From Croceibacterium_B sp963811255 (GTDB lineage: Bacteria > Pseudomonadota > Alphaproteobacteria > Sphingomonadales > Sphingomonadaceae): a stretch of DNA of 64,000 nucleotides. The notes under the pieces are model-generated. The model was not told the origin of the DNA. It searched no databases and saw only the letters and a list, made by a program, of their open reading frames with translations. This document shows, piece after piece, positions 47,193 to 56,575 of the stretch (positions are counted from its first letter, which is position 1; every line of letters begins with the position of its first letter). The translations under genes were made by a program, and so were the position numbers. The stretch is taken from positions 124,001 to 188,000 of the forward strand of contig CAWEQI010000001.1 of assembly GCA_963811255.1 (NCBI GenBank). Direction: 5' to 3'.

Positions 47193-47462
47193 CTAGTGAA
47201 GTTGTTGTCTATAGAGGACGTTCAGCGCCGCGATCAGGGCCATCGAGCCGAGCAGCGAAAGCAGCAGCGAGCCGACGCCGTATTGCCCCGCGAGCAGGCT
47301 GGCTCCGCCGAACAGCGGCGCAATAAACAGGCCCATGACAAAGGCTCCCGCCACCCCCGCGACCATGTTCAGCAGGATGCCGCGCGGTGCTTCGATCTGC
47401 AGGATGATGGAGGTCAGCCAGCCGAGAATCGCGCCGACAACGATCATGAACAAAAGGCCCAC
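47193..47462 (-). CDS. GlsB/YeaQ/YmgE family membrane protein
   Basis: 89 residues with three hydrophobic spans and the family glycine pattern (MIVVGAILGWLTSIIL, GILLNMVAGVAGAFVMGLF). Family is often stress-induced. Upstream on the minus strand, GGAAC at 47517-47513 is followed 16 bases later by CTTT, a partial match to the general-stress promoter. Convergent with phhA. Confidence 0.85.
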   Translation of the reverse strand: MGLLFMIVVGAILGWLTSIILQIEAPRGILLNMVAGVAGAFVMGLFIAPLFGGASLLAGQYGVGSLLLSLLGSMALIAALNVLYRQQLH

Positions 47463-47563
47463 AGTGCTGTCCCAGTGAAATTCACTTGGGTTAAAGCCTC
47501 AAGTGGACTGTTGTTCCGGTCCTATTCGGCGGATGACCGATCGCACCGATGAGCGACGCCGCT

Positions 47564-48376
47564 TCAGCGCAGCGCCAGCCAGGCGATCGCGGCCCCGCCA
47601 ACGACGATCCGATACCAGGCGAACGGGGCGAAGCCGTGGCGGCTGATATAGGCGACGAACGCCTTGATCACGGCCATCGCGACGACAAAGGCGACTACGA
47701 AGCCGATCGCGATCTCGCTCCATCCAACCGTCATCGTCCCGGACGCGAAGGCCTGGCGATTGTCCCAGAGCTGCACCGTCGTCGCGCCGAGCATCGTCGG
47801 CACGGCCAGGAAGAACGAGAACTCGGCCGCCGTCTTGCGCCCAACGCCCATTCCCAAAGCTCCCATAATCGTGGCGGCCGAGCGGCTCACCCCCGGGATC
47901 ATCGCCAGGCACTGGGCCACGCCGACCCCGATCACCAGCCCCAGCGGCAGCTCGGCCACCGGCACTTCGTCGCCCGGCTTCACCACACGCTCGATGGCAA
48001 TGATCGCAATCCCGCCAATCACCAGCGCCCAGGCCACGACCATCGGACTGCCGAGCAGCACGTCGATGTAGTGTTTCAACGCCAGCCCGAGGATCGCTGC
48101 GGGGATGAAGGCGACGATCACGTTACGGGCGAAGCGGAGGCCTTGCGACTCAAGCCGCAGCACACCCAGTCCGGCGTGCCAGAACGTCCGCCAATAGAGC
48201 ACCACCACCGCCAGGATCGCCCCCAACTGGATGACGATGTTGAACACTTCCCACCGCGAGGCGACATAGCCGAACAGCTCGGTCGCGAGGATCAGATGGC
48301 CGGTCGAGGAAACCGGCAGGAACTCGGTCAGCCCCTCGAGAATACCGAGCAGAATTGCGGTGAGGGTCAGTCCCAT
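47564..48376 (-). CDS. uppP: Undecaprenyl-diphosphatase
   Basis: 270 residues, eight membrane helices. Signature LTEFLPVSSTGHLIL and the second catalytic loop GVSRSAATIMGALGMGVGRK of the BacA/UppP family. Recycles the undecaprenyl lipid carrier for cell-wall synthesis and gives bacitracin tolerance in other bacteria. ATG 48376. Confidence 0.95.
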   Translation of the reverse strand: MGLTLTAILLGILEGLTEFLPVSSTGHLILATELFGYVASRWEVFNIVIQLGAILAVVVLYWRTFWHAGLGVLRLESQGLRFARNVIVAFIPAAILGLALKHYIDVLLGSPMVVAWALVIGGIAIIAIERVVKPGDEVPVAELPLGLVIGVGVAQCLAMIPGVSRSAATIMGALGMGVGRKTAAEFSFFLAVPTMLGATTVQLWDNRQAFASGTMTVGWSEIAIGFVVAFVVAMAVIKAFVAYISRHGFAPFAWYRIVVGGAAIAWLALR

Positions 48377-48464
48377 GCGGCGCCGGTCATGCCGTGGCGC
48401 GCGACCAAGTCAAGCGCCCGGGCCTCGCTGATGTGGATTAATGCGACGAACCGCGCCCAAGAGT

Positions 48465-50255
48465 TCAGGCGGCTTCGACGTCCTCGAACTGAAGCGCCGC
48501 CAGCCGGGCATAGAGCCCGCCGCCCGCTTGCAGCTCGGCATGCGTGCCTTCCTCGACGATCCGGCCTTCGTTCATCACCACGATCCGGTCGGCGGCGCGG
48601 ACGGTGGCGAGGCGGTGGGCGATGACCAGCGTGGTGCGGTCCTTCATCAGCCGCTCGAGCGCCTGCTGCACCAGCCGCTCGCTTTCGGCGTCGAGCGCGC
48701 TGGTCGCTTCATCAAGCAGCAGGATCGGCGCGTCGCGCAGCAGCGCGCGGGCGATCGCCACGCGCTGGCGCTGGCCGCCCGAAAGCCGCGCGCCGCCTTC
48801 GCCCAGGAACGTGTCGAGACCGTCCGGCAAGGCCTTGATGAATTCCTCCGCGTTCGCCGCGCGTGCCGCGTCCCAGATCGCCTCCTCGCTGGCGTCCCAT
48901 GCGCCGTAGCGCAAATTGTCCCGCGCGCTGGCGGCGAACAGAGTGCCTTCCTGCGGCACCAGCGCCATGCGGCGGCGGATGTCGGCCGGATCGGCACTGG
49001 GCAGCGGCACGCCGTCGAGCCGCACCGTGCCGAGCTGCGGATCGTAGAACCGTTCGGCGAGCTGAAAGATGGTCGACTTGCCGGCACCCGAAGGGCCGAC
49101 GATCGCGACCGTCTCCCCCGGTTCGACCGTCAGCGAGAAATCGACGATCGCGGCGACCTGCGGCCGGGTCGGGTAGCGGAAGGTGACGTGGTCGAAAGAC
49201 AGGCTGCCCCGCGGTGGCTCCGGCAGCGCCTGCGGCCGTTCGGGCGGCGCGATGTCGGGCTTCGCCTTGAGCAGCTCGTGCAAGCGCTCCGCGGCGCCCG
49301 CCCCTTGGAGCAGGCTGCCGTAGACGTCCGACAGCGCGCCGAAAGCGCTGGACACCATCACGCCGACCACAACGATCGCCGCGATGGTGCCGCCGGTCAT
49401 CGTACCGCGCGCAACGCTGAGCGCGCCGTCCCACATCAGCGCGGTTATCGCCCCGAACACGACGGTGATGAACATCGCGGTCATGAACGCGCGCAGCAGG
49501 ATGCGCTTCTTGGCCGTGTCGAAGGTGGCCTCGACGGCTTCGCGGAAGCGCACTGATTCCCTCTGCTCCTGATTGAAGCCCTGCACGATCTTCATCGCCC
49601 CGAGCACTTCGGCGACTTTCGAACCGACGTCGGCGATCCGGTCCTGGCTCGAACGGGCGACACTGCGCAGCCGACGTCCGAACAGCCGCATGGTCAGGGC
49701 GATGATGAACGCGCCGCCGACCAGGAACGCCGACTGCCACGGCGCGAGATAGAACAGGATGAAGATCCCGCCGATGCCGGTAATCAGATTGCGCAGGGCG
49801 ACAGAGACGGTGGTGCCGACGACCTGATCGATGATCGCCGTGTCGGCGGTCATCCGCGAGGAGATTTCCTTGGGGCTGTTCTCCTCGAAGAAACCGGGCG
49901 AGAGCCGCAGAAGGTTATCCTGCACCCTCAGGCGAATGTCGGCGACAACGCGTTCGCCCAGCCAACTGACGAAATAGAAGCGGGTCGCGCTCGCCACACC
50001 CAGCGCCGCGACGATCACCATCAGCGCTTCGAACGAGTGATTGACGACCGAGATATCGGAATGGGTACCGAAGGCCCGGTCGATGATCCGCTTGAACATG
50101 ATCGGGATCATCAGCGAGGCGCTCGAGCTGGCTATCAGCGCAAGGAGCGCAATGGCCACGCGGCCGCGATACTTCAGCGCCTCGCGCCAGATCATCCGGA
50201 GCGGGCCGAGGTCCTTGGCGGGCTTGCCCTCGGGCGGAAGCGGTCGACGAGCCAT
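48465..50255 (-). CDS. ABC transporter, fused permease/ATPase (MsbA/ABCB type)
   Basis: 596 residues. N-terminal six-helix membrane domain, then an ATPase domain with Walker A GPSGAGKSTIFQLAER, signature LSGGQRQRVAIARALL, Walker B ILLLDEATSALD and H-loop IAHRLATV. Type IV exporter half-transporter; substrate unknown (lipid or drug). ATG 50255 faces the PHA depolymerase gene. Confidence 0.93.
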   Translation of the reverse strand: MARRPLPPEGKPAKDLGPLRMIWREALKYRGRVAIALLALIASSSASLMIPIMFKRIIDRAFGTHSDISVVNHSFEALMVIVAALGVASATRFYFVSWLGERVVADIRLRVQDNLLRLSPGFFEENSPKEISSRMTADTAIIDQVVGTTVSVALRNLITGIGGIFILFYLAPWQSAFLVGGAFIIALTMRLFGRRLRSVARSSQDRIADVGSKVAEVLGAMKIVQGFNQEQRESVRFREAVEATFDTAKKRILLRAFMTAMFITVVFGAITALMWDGALSVARGTMTGGTIAAIVVVGVMVSSAFGALSDVYGSLLQGAGAAERLHELLKAKPDIAPPERPQALPEPPRGSLSFDHVTFRYPTRPQVAAIVDFSLTVEPGETVAIVGPSGAGKSTIFQLAERFYDPQLGTVRLDGVPLPSADPADIRRRMALVPQEGTLFAASARDNLRYGAWDASEEAIWDAARAANAEEFIKALPDGLDTFLGEGGARLSGGQRQRVAIARALLRDAPILLLDEATSALDAESERLVQQALERLMKDRTTLVIAHRLATVRAADRIVVMNEGRIVEEGTHAELQAGGGLYARLAALQFEDVEAA

Positions 50256-50401
50256 GTCGAGCGCTTAACCGCTGCACCGTTGGCAGGCAATGGCTTGGGC
50301 CGGTGACACAGGGCTATGCCGCATTGCACAATCGGCGGTTTGGCCCCAAATAGGTTGCACAGCCGCGCACGGGATCGCGCGGCGCCGCGAGGACCATCCG
50401 A

Positions 50402-51631
50402 TTGCTCTACGACGCCTATGAAATGCAGCGCCAATGGCTGGCCAACGCCAGCGACTGGGCGGCGGTGGGCGCCAGGATTCTGAGCAATCCGGCCTTACCG
50501 ATCGGCTATTTCGGGATGGGGCCGGTGGTCGCCAGCGCACTCGAAGTATTCGCCCATGTATACGAGGAGCGCGGCAAGCCCGAGTTCGGCATCCGATCGG
50601 TCGAGGTCGATGGCAAGCGGCACAAAGTCAACGAATCCGTGGTGCTGGAAAAGCCGTTCGGCAACCTGCGCCACTTCCGCCGCGCCGGTCTTCCGAAAGA
50701 CGCCCCCAAACTGCTGATCGTCGCGCCGATGAGCGGCCACCACGCCACCCTGCTGCGCGGCACCGTGGCGCGAATGGCCGAGCACCAGCAGGTGTGGATC
50801 ACCGACTGGGCCGACGCCAAGATGGTGCCGCTGTCCCAAGGCGCCTTCGATCTTGACGACTACATCGATTATCTGATCGAGTTCATTCGCTTCATCGGCG
50901 AAGAAACCCACGTGATGGCTGTGTGCCAGCCTTCGGTCCCGGCCTTCGCCGCGACGGCCATCATGGGCGCCGACGATGACCCGTGCCGCCCGGCGACGCT
51001 GACGCTTATGGGCGGCCCGGTCGACACCCGCGCAAGCCCTACCGGCGTCAACGACATCGCCGTGACCCGGCCGCTGTCATGGTTCAGGTCGCATGCGATC
51101 GCCACCGTGCCGCTCAACTACCCGGGTGCCGGGCGCCGCGTCTATCCGGGCTTCATGCAGCTCGCCGGGTTCATCTCGATGAACCTCGAGACGCACATGC
51201 TGAGCCATTACGAGATGTTCAAGCATCTGACGCTGGGCGATACCGAGAGCGCCGCGGCGACCAAGGCGTTCTACGACGAATACCTCTCGGTCAGCGACAT
51301 GACCGCCGAATTTTATCTCGAGACCATCGAACAGGTGTTTCAGAAGCACGCGCTTCCGAAAGGCGAGTTCATCCACCGCGGCAAGCGCATCGATCCGGGT
51401 GCCATCCGCGACACCGCGCTGCTGGCGATCGAAGGCGAACGCGACGACATCTCGGGCATCGGCCAAACTCGCGCCGCGCTCGATCTCGCCACGCGCCTGC
51501 CAGCGTCGAAAAAGAAGTACCACCTCGCTCGCGACGTCGGGCACTACGGCATCTTCAACGGCAGCAAGTGGCGCAGCCGCGTTGCCCCAATGGTTGAAGA
51601 GTGGCTCGCCGCCAATCGCCGCCGCGGATAG
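50402..51631 (+). CDS. phaZ: Intracellular polyhydroxyalkanoate depolymerase
   Basis: 409 residues. Nucleophile is Cys175 in MAVCQPSVPAF, as in Cupriavidus intracellular PhaZ1 where cysteine replaces serine, and His in ARDVGHYGIFNG completes the site. Degrades stored PHB. TTG start at 50402 chosen because the conserved N-terminus (YDAYEMQRQWLANASDW) begins there. A GGTGACACA motif lies about 100 bp upstream. Confidence 0.92.
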   Translation: MLYDAYEMQRQWLANASDWAAVGARILSNPALPIGYFGMGPVVASALEVFAHVYEERGKPEFGIRSVEVDGKRHKVNESVVLEKPFGNLRHFRRAGLPKDAPKLLIVAPMSGHHATLLRGTVARMAEHQQVWITDWADAKMVPLSQGAFDLDDYIDYLIEFIRFIGEETHVMAVCQPSVPAFAATAIMGADDDPCRPATLTLMGGPVDTRASPTGVNDIAVTRPLSWFRSHAIATVPLNYPGAGRRVYPGFMQLAGFISMNLETHMLSHYEMFKHLTLGDTESAAATKAFYDEYLSVSDMTAEFYLETIEQVFQKHALPKGEFIHRGKRIDPGAIRDTALLAIEGERDDISGIGQTRAALDLATRLPASKKKYHLARDVGHYGIFNGSKWRSRVAPMVEEWLAANRRRG

Positions 51632-51694
51632 GCGACCGAACGGCAGCGATTCCGCGGGGTCACACGCGCACTGCGTTCTTGGATTTTGGCGCCG

Positions 51695-53059
51695 TCAGCC
51701 GTGCGCCGGGATGGCGTCGGTGTCCGCTCGTTTAAGCTTCACCGCCGGTGCATCCTTCGTGGTTCGCCTGACATAGCTCCACAACGCGCACTGCAGGCCG
51801 ATCAGCATGAAGATGTACGGTTGGTAGGCGATCCCCACGAACGCGGCGCCGAGCAGGTATGTGAGCTGCGCTTGCTGCAGCGCCGTCGCCAGGCCCCATT
51901 GCCAGCTCTTGGTGCCCTCTTCCGTTCGCTTGAAACGCCATCGGAGGCGCTCCATTTGCCAAATGCCCAGGATCTGCAGCCACAGCCAAAGACCCAGTCC
52001 CGGCCAGCCCTGCTCGCCGAGCATCTCGAAATACGACGAGTGATAGGCCCGGGCCTTGTCGGTCACCGTTTCGTAGGTGACCTGCTGGTTGTCCGCCGGG
52101 CCGCTGACCTTCGCCAAGCGGTAGGTGAAGCTGTTGCTGCGATACGCGTCGAACCCGCCGCCGAACGGATGGCTCTTCACGTAGTTGAGAGTCCACATCC
52201 ACACCGCCACGCGGGTCGAGGCACTTTCGTCGTCCGAGTGATTTTCGATCGTGCTCATGCGGTTGAGATAGCTCTGCGGCAGGAACGGCACGGCCAGCAC
52301 GAGCGCCAGCGCGCCCAAGCCGGCATAGAGGAACCGCCGCTTGGCCGAACGGAGCATCAGCACCGCGAGGAAGGCCGCACAGACGAGGCCGGTCCGGGCC
52401 GCTGTGCCGACCGGGATCAGCAGAGAAGCGAAGATCAGACCGGCGACGAAGGTCCACACGCGCCAGTCGGGCTTGAAGATGGTCCCGTGACGGGCCAGCC
52501 ACAACGCCAGCGGAATGGTCGAAATGGCCGCGGTCGACAGAATCGATCCCTCGTAGAGACCCGAATTCTCGCGCACCAGCAAGGCCAGTTCGCCATAGCC
52601 GCCGCCGCCGAAAATGGTCTTCACACCGCCGTTGATGACGATGGTCCCCAGCGCCAGCACCATCATCAGCGCCGCCGCCTCGATCCTCAGGCGTGTGCGC
52701 AGCGTCAGCGGCAGGAAAATCGCGAACAGCAGCGCCTTCCACACCCAATCCCACTTGGCCAGCGCCGGTACCGGAAAGTCGGCCACGGTGGTGGTGTAGG
52801 CGCAGTAGGCCAGCAGCACGGCGATGATCGCCTGACGCAAGGTGAAGCGGGTGCCCCGTTTGCCGTCCAGCACCAGCCACCCGCCGAAGGCGGCGATGAA
52901 GGCGATCTCCGACAGCGGGATCGACTGGATCAGCCCCCAGCCGACTTTCTGCGGCGCGACGCAATCGATGTATATGTAGAGTAGAACCCATATGAAAGGA
53001 CGCTTCAAGCCGAAGGCAAGCGCCATTGCGACAAACGCAAGCAGGGCAAGATCGAGCAT
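51695..53059 (-). CDS. O-glycosylation ligase, exosortase-A-associated
   Basis: 454-residue polytopic membrane protein with about 12 helices. RPFIWVLLYIYIDCVAPQKV at the N-terminus and the periplasmic Wzy/WaaL-like loop (HPFGGGFDAYRS, ARAYHSSYFEMLGEQGWPG) fit the exosortase-A-linked O-antigen-ligase-like family (TIGR03097, from memory). ATG 53059 shares a base with the stop of the 53-residue ORF upstream. Probably links or polymerises sugar on secreted proteins or polysaccharide. Confidence 0.82.
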   Translation of the reverse strand: MLDLALLAFVAMALAFGLKRPFIWVLLYIYIDCVAPQKVGWGLIQSIPLSEIAFIAAFGGWLVLDGKRGTRFTLRQAIIAVLLAYCAYTTTVADFPVPALAKWDWVWKALLFAIFLPLTLRTRLRIEAAALMMVLALGTIVINGGVKTIFGGGGYGELALLVRENSGLYEGSILSTAAISTIPLALWLARHGTIFKPDWRVWTFVAGLIFASLLIPVGTAARTGLVCAAFLAVLMLRSAKRRFLYAGLGALALVLAVPFLPQSYLNRMSTIENHSDDESASTRVAVWMWTLNYVKSHPFGGGFDAYRSNSFTYRLAKVSGPADNQQVTYETVTDKARAYHSSYFEMLGEQGWPGLGLWLWLQILGIWQMERLRWRFKRTEEGTKSWQWGLATALQQAQLTYLLGAAFVGIAYQPYIFMLIGLQCALWSYVRRTTKDAPAVKLKRADTDAIPAHG

Positions 53060-53220
53060 CAGGCAGTCTCGTCGGCGCCCTTGGACCGGCCGTCGAGCCA
53101 CGGACGCCGCGGCGCGGGCGCATCCTCGGCATCGCGATCGAGGTCGTCGCGCCAAAGCAGGCGCCACAGCGCGACGGCCATCAGCCCGTGCGTCAGCGCG
53201 AGGGTGAGAATATCGACCAT
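53059..53220 (-). CDS. 53-residue membrane-associated protein upstream of the ligase
   Basis: Short ORF: one hydrophobic N-terminal helix (MVDILTLALTHGLMAVALWR), then a charged tail (RDDLDRDAEDAPAPRRPWLD). Its stop and the ligase start overlap as TGATG, which strongly suggests translational coupling. Third codon positions are GC-biased. Too short for routine gene calling. Likely a small accessory protein of the ligase. Confidence 0.6.
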   Translation of the reverse strand: MVDILTLALTHGLMAVALWRLLWRDDLDRDAEDAPAPRRPWLDGRSKGADETA

Positions 53221-53317
53221 CGGTCCCGTTTCCGACGCGCCGGTTGCGCGGTCTGCCCGCTCGTACTCCGGCCCGGTTGACGCGCCGTTAAGTTTGCCAT
53301 GGCAAGGATTTGCCCCG

Positions 53318-54547
53318 ATGGCCCGGGTGCTTCACATCCTCGATCACTCGCTGCCGCTGCACAGCGGCTATGCCTTCCGCACGCGCGCGATTATGGCAGC
53401 GCAGCTGGCGCAGGGGCTGGAGGTCCGCGGTATCACCGGGCTGCGGCATGCCGCCGAAGGTGCGGCTGTCGAGTCTATCGACGGCCTCACCTTCCATCGC
53501 ACGCCAGGGACAGCGGGCGGGCCCGCGGGCATGCGCGAATGGCGCGAGATACATGCCCTTGCCCAGGCCGTCGTCCGCCTCGCCCGCGACTGGCGACCCG
53601 ACCTGCTTCACGCGCATTCGCCGGCGCTTTCGGGCATGGCCGGCCTCAAAGCTGCGCGCGCGCTCGAGCTGCCGCTGGTCTACGAAATCCGCGCCTTCTG
53701 GGAAGACGCGGCGGTCGGCAACGGCACCGGCAGCGAAGGTTCGCTGCGCTACCGCCTCACCCGCCAGCTCGAGAACCGGGTGATCGCCGGCGCCGATGCG
53801 GTGATGACCATCTGCCACGGCCTGCGCGACGATCTCCTCACCCGCGGAGTCCCCGCAGGCCGCATCGGTGTGATGCCCAATGGGGTGGACCTGACACTGT
53901 TCGGCAATCCCCCTCCCCGCGACGACGCCTTGGCCCGCGAGCTGCGCCTCGGGTCAGGCCCGGTGATCGGCTTCATCGGCAGCTTTTACGACTACGAGGG
54001 CCTCGACGACTTGGTCGCGGCGATGCCCGACCTGCTGTGCCAACATCCGGGCGCCCGCCTGCTGCTGGTCGGCGGTGGACCGATGGAGACCGCCCTCAAG
54101 GCGCAAGCGGAAGCCTCGCCCGTCGCTTTCGCCATCCGCTTCGTCGGCCGCGTGCCGCACGAGCAGGTCGAGCGCTACTATTCGCTCTGCGACGTGATGA
54201 CGTACCCGCGCAAGCGCAGCCGCCTGACCGACCTGGTGACGCCGCTCAAGCCGTTGGAGGCTATGGCCCAGGGCCGCATCGTCGCCGCCTCGGACGTCGG
54301 CGGCCATCGCGAGCTGATCACCGACGGCCTCACAGGAGTGCTGTTTCCGGCCGACGATCCGCCCGCTTGCGCGGCGGCGCTGGCGCGGCTGCTTTCCCGC
54401 TCGTCGGAGTGGCCGGCGATGCGCGATTCCGCGCGCGCCCACGTCGCCGCCAACCACGATTGGGCGGGCAACGTTCGTCGTTATCGGGACGTTTACCAGG
54501 CGCTGCTAGAGCGGAGGGCCAAAGGCCGCACACGCGCTGCCGCCTAG
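53318..54547 (+). CDS. Glycosyltransferase family 4, exosortase-A system (TIGR04063-like)
   Basis: 409 residues, GT-B fold. N-terminus ILDHSLPLHSGYAFRTRAIM is the hallmark of the exosortase-A-associated glycosyltransferase group, and GVMPNGVDLTLF, IGFIGSFYDYEGLDDLV and YPRKRSRLTDLVTPLKPLE are GT4 blocks. Transfers a sugar to a lipid- or protein-linked acceptor. Divergent from the ligase unit. ATG 53318. Confidence 0.9.
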   Translation: MARVLHILDHSLPLHSGYAFRTRAIMAAQLAQGLEVRGITGLRHAAEGAAVESIDGLTFHRTPGTAGGPAGMREWREIHALAQAVVRLARDWRPDLLHAHSPALSGMAGLKAARALELPLVYEIRAFWEDAAVGNGTGSEGSLRYRLTRQLENRVIAGADAVMTICHGLRDDLLTRGVPAGRIGVMPNGVDLTLFGNPPPRDDALARELRLGSGPVIGFIGSFYDYEGLDDLVAAMPDLLCQHPGARLLLVGGGPMETALKAQAEASPVAFAIRFVGRVPHEQVERYYSLCDVMTYPRKRSRLTDLVTPLKPLEAMAQGRIVAASDVGGHRELITDGLTGVLFPADDPPACAAALARLLSRSSEWPAMRDSARAHVAANHDWAGNVRRYRDVYQALLERRAKGRTRAAA

Positions 54548-54580
54548 GCGCGCGGACAAGGCGTTGAACTGGGACCAAGC

Positions 54581-56368
54581 GTGGCGACGACGGCAGACCC
54601 CTACAGCGATAACCGGGCGACCGGGGCGCCGATCAGCGTCCATCCGGCGTTTCCGGCGATCGTCGCGTTGTGGTTCGCCGCGCTGCTCGGCCTCGGCAGC
54701 CTCGTGCTGCCCGTCGGGCTGATGGAACGACTGGTCACCGTCAGCGGCATCGCCTCACTCGTGCCCTCAGCCGAGCCGCCGCTCGGTTTCACGGCGCGCG
54801 CGGGGATTGCCCTCGCGGCAGCGATCGCCGGCGCCCTCATCGGCATGGCGCTGGCCCGCAAGGTGGCCGCCTCGTCCGCGCCGCAACCGACCGAGCGCAG
54901 CTTTTCGCTGGCGGCTGAGCGGAAGTGTCGGCCAATCTCGGCGCACGACGAATTGGGCGAAGAGAGATTTGAGGACGCCGCTCCCCCGTCCTCGCCGGCA
55001 GTCCAGAAGCGCCGCGCCCTGGCGATAGCCGAGGAGAACTGTCACAGCGACTATCTCCACTCGGTGCCGCTCCCTGGCCAGCCGGTGGAGACGCCCTCGC
55101 CCGACGATATGCCTCTCGCGGAACCGGTCGCAGCGGAAGCCACCGCCGAAAGCGACGGTGAACCGCTGGAACTGGGGGCTTTCACCGCGTCGCAAGAGGA
55201 AGCGGAACTCGAGCAGCCCGATGCCGGGTCCGATGCAGAACTCGAAGCGCTCAGGCGCGACATTCATGCCCCCGATGGGCCCGCGATGCAGGATTCGCCG
55301 ATGACCGATCGAACCTTCCGTCACTCCGCCGCGGCCGACGGCGAAGAGCAGGTGCCTCAGCCGACAGAGCCGCCGCCGGTGCCGCAGGCGTTCGCGCCGG
55401 CGTCGGCCGAGCCCGATCCGCTGCCGTTTGCGGCGCCTTCCCTGCGGCGCTCACTGCCGGATGTTCTCGACGAGGATCAGCCGATCGGATCGCCGGAGCT
55501 GCCTGAGGTCGACGCACCTGAGGAGCAGGAATTCTCAGCCAAAGAGCCGGCGCCGCAGCTGACGGTCGTCGAAGCGGACGGCGGAGCGGGAGCCGACGAT
55601 CGCCCGCTGGACGAACTCGGGCTGGTTCAGCTTACCGCTCGGCTCGGCGCCTCGATCGAGAAGCGCCGGGCCTGGCTGGCCGAGCGGCAGGAGGCGGTTT
55701 CCGCCACGCCGTCGCCGACGGCTGTGTCGTTCACCGAGGCCGACGACTTCGAAGCCGTTGGGGCGGAAGACGCCGCCCGCGCCATTGCCGACTTCTTCGG
55801 GCCCGCCGCTACCGAGCCCCAGGCCGAACAGGCGGCGCCGTTCACGGCCCCTGACCCACAAGCCGAAACCGCTGCCACCACGGCCCCACGCACAGCGATC
55901 CCCGCTCCCTTGCGCGGGCTGCCGCTCAAGGAGGGCGATGACGACGGTGCCTCGCTGGCAGCCTCCCTGTCGCTGCCGCTGACGAACACGGCGGCCGAAA
56001 TCACGTCCGAAGGCGATAACGAGGGCTATGACGAGGAGGACGCCGACGACGGCGACTACAGCTCGCTGCTGGAGATGAAGAATCCCTTTGTCCGCCAGCA
56101 GGAATTCGTTCGTGTGGAGGTGCCGGAGGACGAAAGCGGCTCGATCGAGCCGGCGGTCACCTTCCCGTCCCAGTCTCTTCCGGAAACTGTTGACCTCGGC
56201 CACTCCAACGGCCACGGCTCGGCCGCGCGGCCGTTCTATCCGCCGAAAAAACCTGGCGCACCCGCGGTTGGAAGCGCTCAGAACCCCGCGCCGCAGGACC
56301 TTGGCGATGCCGAACGCAACTTGCGCGACGCGCTCGCCACGCTACAGCGGATGAGCGGCGCCGCCTGA
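54581..56368 (+). CDS. Large acidic, disordered protein with two N-terminal TM helices
   Basis: 595 residues. Two membrane helices (about 25-48 and 70-92) are followed by about 480 residues rich in Glu, Pro, Ala and Asp, with no fold evident. A conserved-looking block KRRAWLAERQEAV and a C-terminal helix DAERNLRDALATLQRMSG may be functional. GTG start at 54581, 33 bp after the glycosyltransferase stop, so co-transcription is likely. Not recognised; sphingomonad-specific protein suspected. Confidence 0.75.
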   Translation: MATTADPYSDNRATGAPISVHPAFPAIVALWFAALLGLGSLVLPVGLMERLVTVSGIASLVPSAEPPLGFTARAGIALAAAIAGALIGMALARKVAASSAPQPTERSFSLAAERKCRPISAHDELGEERFEDAAPPSSPAVQKRRALAIAEENCHSDYLHSVPLPGQPVETPSPDDMPLAEPVAAEATAESDGEPLELGAFTASQEEAELEQPDAGSDAELEALRRDIHAPDGPAMQDSPMTDRTFRHSAAADGEEQVPQPTEPPPVPQAFAPASAEPDPLPFAAPSLRRSLPDVLDEDQPIGSPELPEVDAPEEQEFSAKEPAPQLTVVEADGGAGADDRPLDELGLVQLTARLGASIEKRRAWLAERQEAVSATPSPTAVSFTEADDFEAVGAEDAARAIADFFGPAATEPQAEQAAPFTAPDPQAETAATTAPRTAIPAPLRGLPLKEGDDDGASLAASLSLPLTNTAAEITSEGDNEGYDEEDADDGDYSSLLEMKNPFVRQQEFVRVEVPEDESGSIEPAVTFPSQSLPETVDLGHSNGHGSAARPFYPPKKPGAPAVGSAQNPAPQDLGDAERNLRDALATLQRMSGAA

Positions 56369-56575
56369 GGCGCCGAGCGAATCGCTCCTGACGACAGCCG
56401 AGGCGTGCTGCGCGCGCCTCTGAGCGCATGTCGTGGCGCTTGCAAAAGCACGTTCGTGTCGCCATGGGAAACATTCGCGACATTTTCGTAAGCACCCGCT
56501 GGGGTGAGTCGAGTTTCGTTGCGGCGCCGAGCCGCTTCGGAGCCCTCGCGCCCCGCCGAACAGGAAACGAGTGAG

